Part shown: positions 13,749-16,847 of the stretch, one piece after another
How the letters are laid out: the number at the start of each line of letters is the position of its first letter
How positions within the stretch are numbered: position 1 is the stretch's first letter
NCBI GenBank assembly: GCA_044433365.1
Contig: JAWXTR010000073.1
Coordinates: 1-16,847 of the forward strand
Length of the DNA stretch: 16,847 nucleotides
From: CAMQVM01 sp044433365
Lineage (GTDB): Bacteria > Bacteroidota > Bacteroidia > Bacteroidales > Rikenellaceae
Reading direction: 5' to 3'
The notes under the pieces: model-generated
Seen by the model: only the letters and a program-made list of their open reading frames with translations
The model's database searches: none
Told to the model about the DNA's origin: nothing
Translations under genes and position numbers: made by a program

Positions 13749-16646
13749 TTAATGTGCCTCTAGCCACGACTCTCCTATACCATACTCTGCAACAAGTTTT
13801 ACCGCCATATCAACAACACTCTCCATCGACTCCACCACAATAGAGGTAACCATCTCAACTTCATCTTTTTTAACCTCTAAAATAAGCTCATCGTGTACCT
13901 GCATCGTAAGTATTGAGTTCAATCCTGCTGCACGTAATTTGTCGTAAACCTTAATCATCGCTAGTTTAATAATATCAGCAGCAGTACCCTGTATCGGTGC
14001 ATTTATAGCGTTTCGCTCGGCATATCCTCTCACAATAGCATTCGAGGCGTTAATATCCTCCAAAGATTTGCGACGACCAAACAAAGTTGAGCAATAACCC
14101 ACTTTTCTCGACTCCTCAACACTCTTTTCCATATACTCCTTAACCTTAGGATAGTGAGCAAAATAGCCATCAATCAGCTCTTTAGCCTCTTTTCTTGAAA
14201 TTGACAATCGTTGAGAGAGTCCAAAAGCAGAAATACCATAAATAATACCAAAATTTGCAGTTTTTGCTCGTCTACGCTGCTCAGAAGTGACCTCAGATGG
14301 CTCAATACTATAAATTTTTGCAGCTGTAGCAGTGTGAATATCCTCACCACTATTAAACGCCTCAATCATACCCTCATCTCCACTCAAAACAGCCATAATT
14401 CGAAGCTCTACTTGGCTATAATCCGCCGATAAAATTACACTATCGCTATCGCCTGCAACAAACGCCTTACGAATAAATTTTCCTCGCTCATCACGAATAG
14501 GAATATTCTGAAGATTAGGATTATTCGAACTTAGCCTACCTGTCGAAGCCACCGTTTGGTTATAGGTGGTATGCAGCCTACCTGTTCGGCTATTTACAAG
14601 CTGCGGAAGTGCCTCAAGGTAGGTAGAAATTAGCTTTTTTAGAGAACGGTACTCCAAAATCATACCTACAACAGGATGTTTGTCAAGAAGAGAGGTAAGA
14701 TACTCTTCGTCGGTTTTATACTGCTTGGTTTTGGTCATTTTAGGCTTTGAATCTATCTTTAACCTATCAAAAAGCAGCTCACCGAGCTGTTTTGGAGAGT
14801 TTATATTTACCTTTTCACCTGCAATTTCCAAAATTTTTGCTTCGATTGCAGAAAGCTCCACACCAAGCTCTTTTGCATAAGAGTGCAAAGCCTCACTATC
14901 GAGCGCAACGCCACTATACTCCATCGAAGCCAACACCTTAATTAGTGGCTCCTCGATTGTACGATACAGCTCCTCCATTCCAGCGGCCAAAAGCTCTTTC
15001 CAAAGCTTTAAATATAGACGAAAAGTAACATCGGCATCTTCAGCACCATACTCAGCAGCAATATCTACATTAACCTGCGCCATAGAGAGCTGACGAGCAC
15101 CTTTACCGATTAAATCGGTGATAGGAATTGGGGTGTAACGAAGATATTTTTCAGCTAGAGAGTCCATACCATGACGAGAATCACTATCTAATAGGTAGTG
15201 AATTATCATCGTATCGGCTAAAAATCCAGCAACCTCAATACCATAGTTTTTTAAGACTAAAATATCATATTTTATATTTTGACCAATCTTTGTAATCGAA
15301 CTATTTTCAAAAAATGGCTTAAAAATAGATAAAGTTTTCTCTGTAGCCGCTCTATCTGTAGAATCAAAAGGCACGTAATACGCCTCAAACTCTGTAACGG
15401 AGAAAGAGATACCTACAAGTGAGGCATTTATAGCATTTATATCGGTTGTTTCGGTATCGAAAGCTACTCGACTATAGGTCATAAGCATCGCCATAAGCTT
15501 GCGCTGCTCAGCCTCCGATTTTAAACAGATATATTTGTGCTCAGTGGTTTTAATTGTATCTAAAAATGGCTCCTGAGCATCTAAATCGGCTCCAACTGCT
15601 GAAAATAGATCCAACTCTACATCACTAGCCTCCTCTGCTGTGGTTTGACTAACAGAAGTTGCAACAACTGTAGGACTATCTACAACCTCGCCAAACAAAT
15701 CACGCTCAACGGTCTGTTTTAACTCTTTACACTCCTCACAATCGCTACTATTTGTACTATTTGTCCCTATACAACGCTCCCAAAAATCGATTGTAGGAAG
15801 CAACGAACCAAAATTCATCTCTTTATAAAGAGCACGAAGAGCCGAATAGTTTGGATGTTCCATCATCAACTTTTCTGGTTGGTAATCGATAGGTACGTTA
15901 ATGTCGATTGTGGCTAAAACTCGTGAAAGTCGGAGCTGCTCAATATTTGCACGCAAATTTTCACCATTTTTACCCTTTATAGAGTCGGCATTTGCTATAA
16001 TCTGCTCTACATCACCATACTGATTGATAAGTTTGACTGCTGTTTTCTCACCAATTCCAGGAACTCCAGGAATATTGTCGGAAGCATCACCCCAAAGAGC
16101 TAAAACATCGATTATAAGCTCTGGAGAGTCGATATGATATATCTCTTTTAGTCGCTCCTTGCCCACAATATCTATTCCTGAACCACTTTTTGATGGTTTA
16201 TACATATAGATTGTATCGTCAATAAGCTGCCCGTAATCTTTATCAGGAGTAACCATATAGACCTCAAAACCATCATTTGCAGCACGTTTTGCAATTGTAC
16301 CGATAATATCGTCAGCCTCATAACCCTGCATCTCTAAAATCGGAATGCGCATAGCCTCTAATATTCGCTTAATATGGGGTGTAGAGGCAATAATATCGGC
16401 AGGAGTCTCACCTCTATTTGCTTTGTAGAGAGGATAAAGCTCATGACGAAAATTTCCTCCATGAGTATCAAAGGCAACCCCTAAATATGATGGTCTCTCT
16501 TTAGATATTAGGTCGTTTATAAATTTTGTAAATCCAAAAATCGCTGAGGTGTTCAACCCCTCATTATTTCTCATCGGTCGAGAGATAAAAGCGTAGTAGA
16601 ATTTAAATATTAGTGCGTATGCGTCTATTAGAAATAGTTTGTTCAT
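13749..16646 (-). CDS. polA: DNA polymerase I, complete with both exonucleases
   Basis: Replicative gap-filling and repair polymerase of 965 residues. The N-terminal 5'-3' flap exonuclease (about 1-290) has LFLIDAYALIFKFYYAF, YEADDIIGTIAKRA, TPDKDYGQLI and LWGDASDNIPGVPGIGEKTA. A spacer with a CEECKEL stretch follows. The 3'-5' proofreading domain (about 370-560) keeps its catalytic residues: FDTETTD (exo I, about 395), GQNIKYDIL (exo II) and YGAEDADVTF (exo III). The polymerase domain has motif A DYSQVELRIMAVLSGD (about 740), motif B RRRAKTANFGIIYGISAFGLSQRL (about 790-815) and motif C QVHDEL (about 916). The intact proofreading site differs from many Gram-positive homologues, where it is degenerate. 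The length is normal. Upstream lies a degenerate heptamer array. Confidence 0.98.
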   Translation of the reverse strand: MNKLFLIDAYALIFKFYYAFISRPMRNNEGLNTSAIFGFTKFINDLISKERPSYLGVAFDTHGGNFRHELYPLYKANRGETPADIIASTPHIKRILEAMRIPILEMQGYEADDIIGTIAKRAANDGFEVYMVTPDKDYGQLIDDTIYMYKPSKSGSGIDIVGKERLKEIYHIDSPELIIDVLALWGDASDNIPGVPGIGEKTAVKLINQYGDVEQIIANADSIKGKNGENLRANIEQLRLSRVLATIDINVPIDYQPEKLMMEHPNYSALRALYKEMNFGSLLPTIDFWERCIGTNSTNSSDCEECKELKQTVERDLFGEVVDSPTVVATSVSQTTAEEASDVELDLFSAVGADLDAQEPFLDTIKTTEHKYICLKSEAEQRKLMAMLMTYSRVAFDTETTDINAINASLVGISFSVTEFEAYYVPFDSTDRAATEKTLSIFKPFFENSSITKIGQNIKYDILVLKNYGIEVAGFLADTMIIHYLLDSDSRHGMDSLAEKYLRYTPIPITDLIGKGARQLSMAQVNVDIAAEYGAEDADVTFRLYLKLWKELLAAGMEELYRTIEEPLIKVLASMEYSGVALDSEALHSYAKELGVELSAIEAKILEIAGEKVNINSPKQLGELLFDRLKIDSKPKMTKTKQYKTDEEYLTSLLDKHPVVGMILEYRSLKKLISTYLEALPQLVNSRTGRLHTTYNQTVASTGRLSSNNPNLQNIPIRDERGKFIRKAFVAGDSDSVILSADYSQVELRIMAVLSGDEGMIEAFNSGEDIHTATAAKIYSIEPSEVTSEQRRRAKTANFGIIYGISAFGLSQRLSISRKEAKELIDGYFAHYPKVKEYMEKSVEESRKVGYCSTLFGRRKSLEDINASNAIVRGYAERNAINAPIQGTAADIIKLAMIKVYDKLRAAGLNSILTMQVHDELILEVKKDEVEMVTSIVVESMESVVDMAVKLVAEYGIGESWLEAH

Positions 16647-16667
16647 TTTAATGATAGGGGTAAATGG

Positions 16668-16727
16668 TTAATTGTAAATTATAAATTGCAAATTATGAGA
16701 TATTAATTATGAAATATGAAAATTAAT
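16668..16727. repeat. Degenerate AATTNNN heptamer array upstream of polA
   Basis: The bases fall into consecutive seven-base units: AATTGTA, AATTATA, AATTGCA, AATTATG, AGATATT, AATTATG, AAATATG. It is the same family as 12086-12127 and 12591-12746 but more diverged. It fills the promoter region of polA; no clear TTTG/TAnnTTTG pair was found in it. Confidence 0.6.
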
Positions 16728-16847
16728 TATAGGATTAGGCGCATAGAGCGCACTCGTTACAACACCCTCTATTCTTGATTTTGCCATTATTTACGATGCA
16801 AAGCACTGGGCTTAATGCGGTTTGTCTATAAGTTTAAATATTCATGT

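Overview
The window looks like a chromosome segment from an AT-rich member of the Bacteroidota, most likely order Bacteroidales. The evidence is promoters of the TTTG / TAnnTTTG type instead of E. coli -35/-10 boxes, almost no Shine-Dalgarno sequences, and the protein types: an AraC regulator opening with MKDGFKG, a zinc-cysteine-free sirtuin, a large AsmA-like protein and a Bacteroidales-type YbaK. Genus cannot be read from the sequence.

Layout, left to right. Positions 1-602 hold no convincing gene but are dense in repeats: a truncated palindromic MITE, a multi-hairpin element, one copy of a 129-bp direct repeat and a palindromic half-element. An AraC-type regulator (603-1481, minus) follows, and the second 129-bp copy and a full MITE lie on its other side. 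Next is a minus-strand run of metallophosphoesterase, TauE/SafE-type permease and sirtuin (4303 down to 2045). Divergent from it, behind a good promoter, are the only plus-strand genes: a C5-cytosine methyltransferase overlapping a HaeII-like restriction endonuclease (4491-6510). The remainder is minus strand: a predicted outer-membrane barrel (6614-7693), a 1077-residue AsmA-family protein (7925-11158), a rhomboid protease, a YbaK-type Cys-tRNA(Pro) deacylase, a LolD-like ABC ATPase (13388 down to 11498) and complete DNA polymerase I (13749-16646).

Most genes are housekeeping or envelope functions. The main accessory cargo is the restriction-modification pair, predicted to recognise RGCGCY; a hand scan finds no RGCGCY site among 17 GCGC tetramers in the window.

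The most unusual aspect is the intergenic DNA. At least five repeat families occupy nearly every gap: (i) a 163-bp full-length imperfect palindrome flanked by TA, in three copies; (ii) a multi-hairpin element whose two copies differ by compensatory changes; (iii) a 129-bp direct repeat bracketing araC; (iv) a palindrome of about 168 bp with many half-copies; (v) AATTATG-type heptamer arrays. These repeats often contain the stop codons of the adjoining genes (sirtuin, permease, barrel, AsmA, LolD-like, YbaK). In the AsmA gene, one MITE insertion has replaced the last four codons while supplying a new stop.
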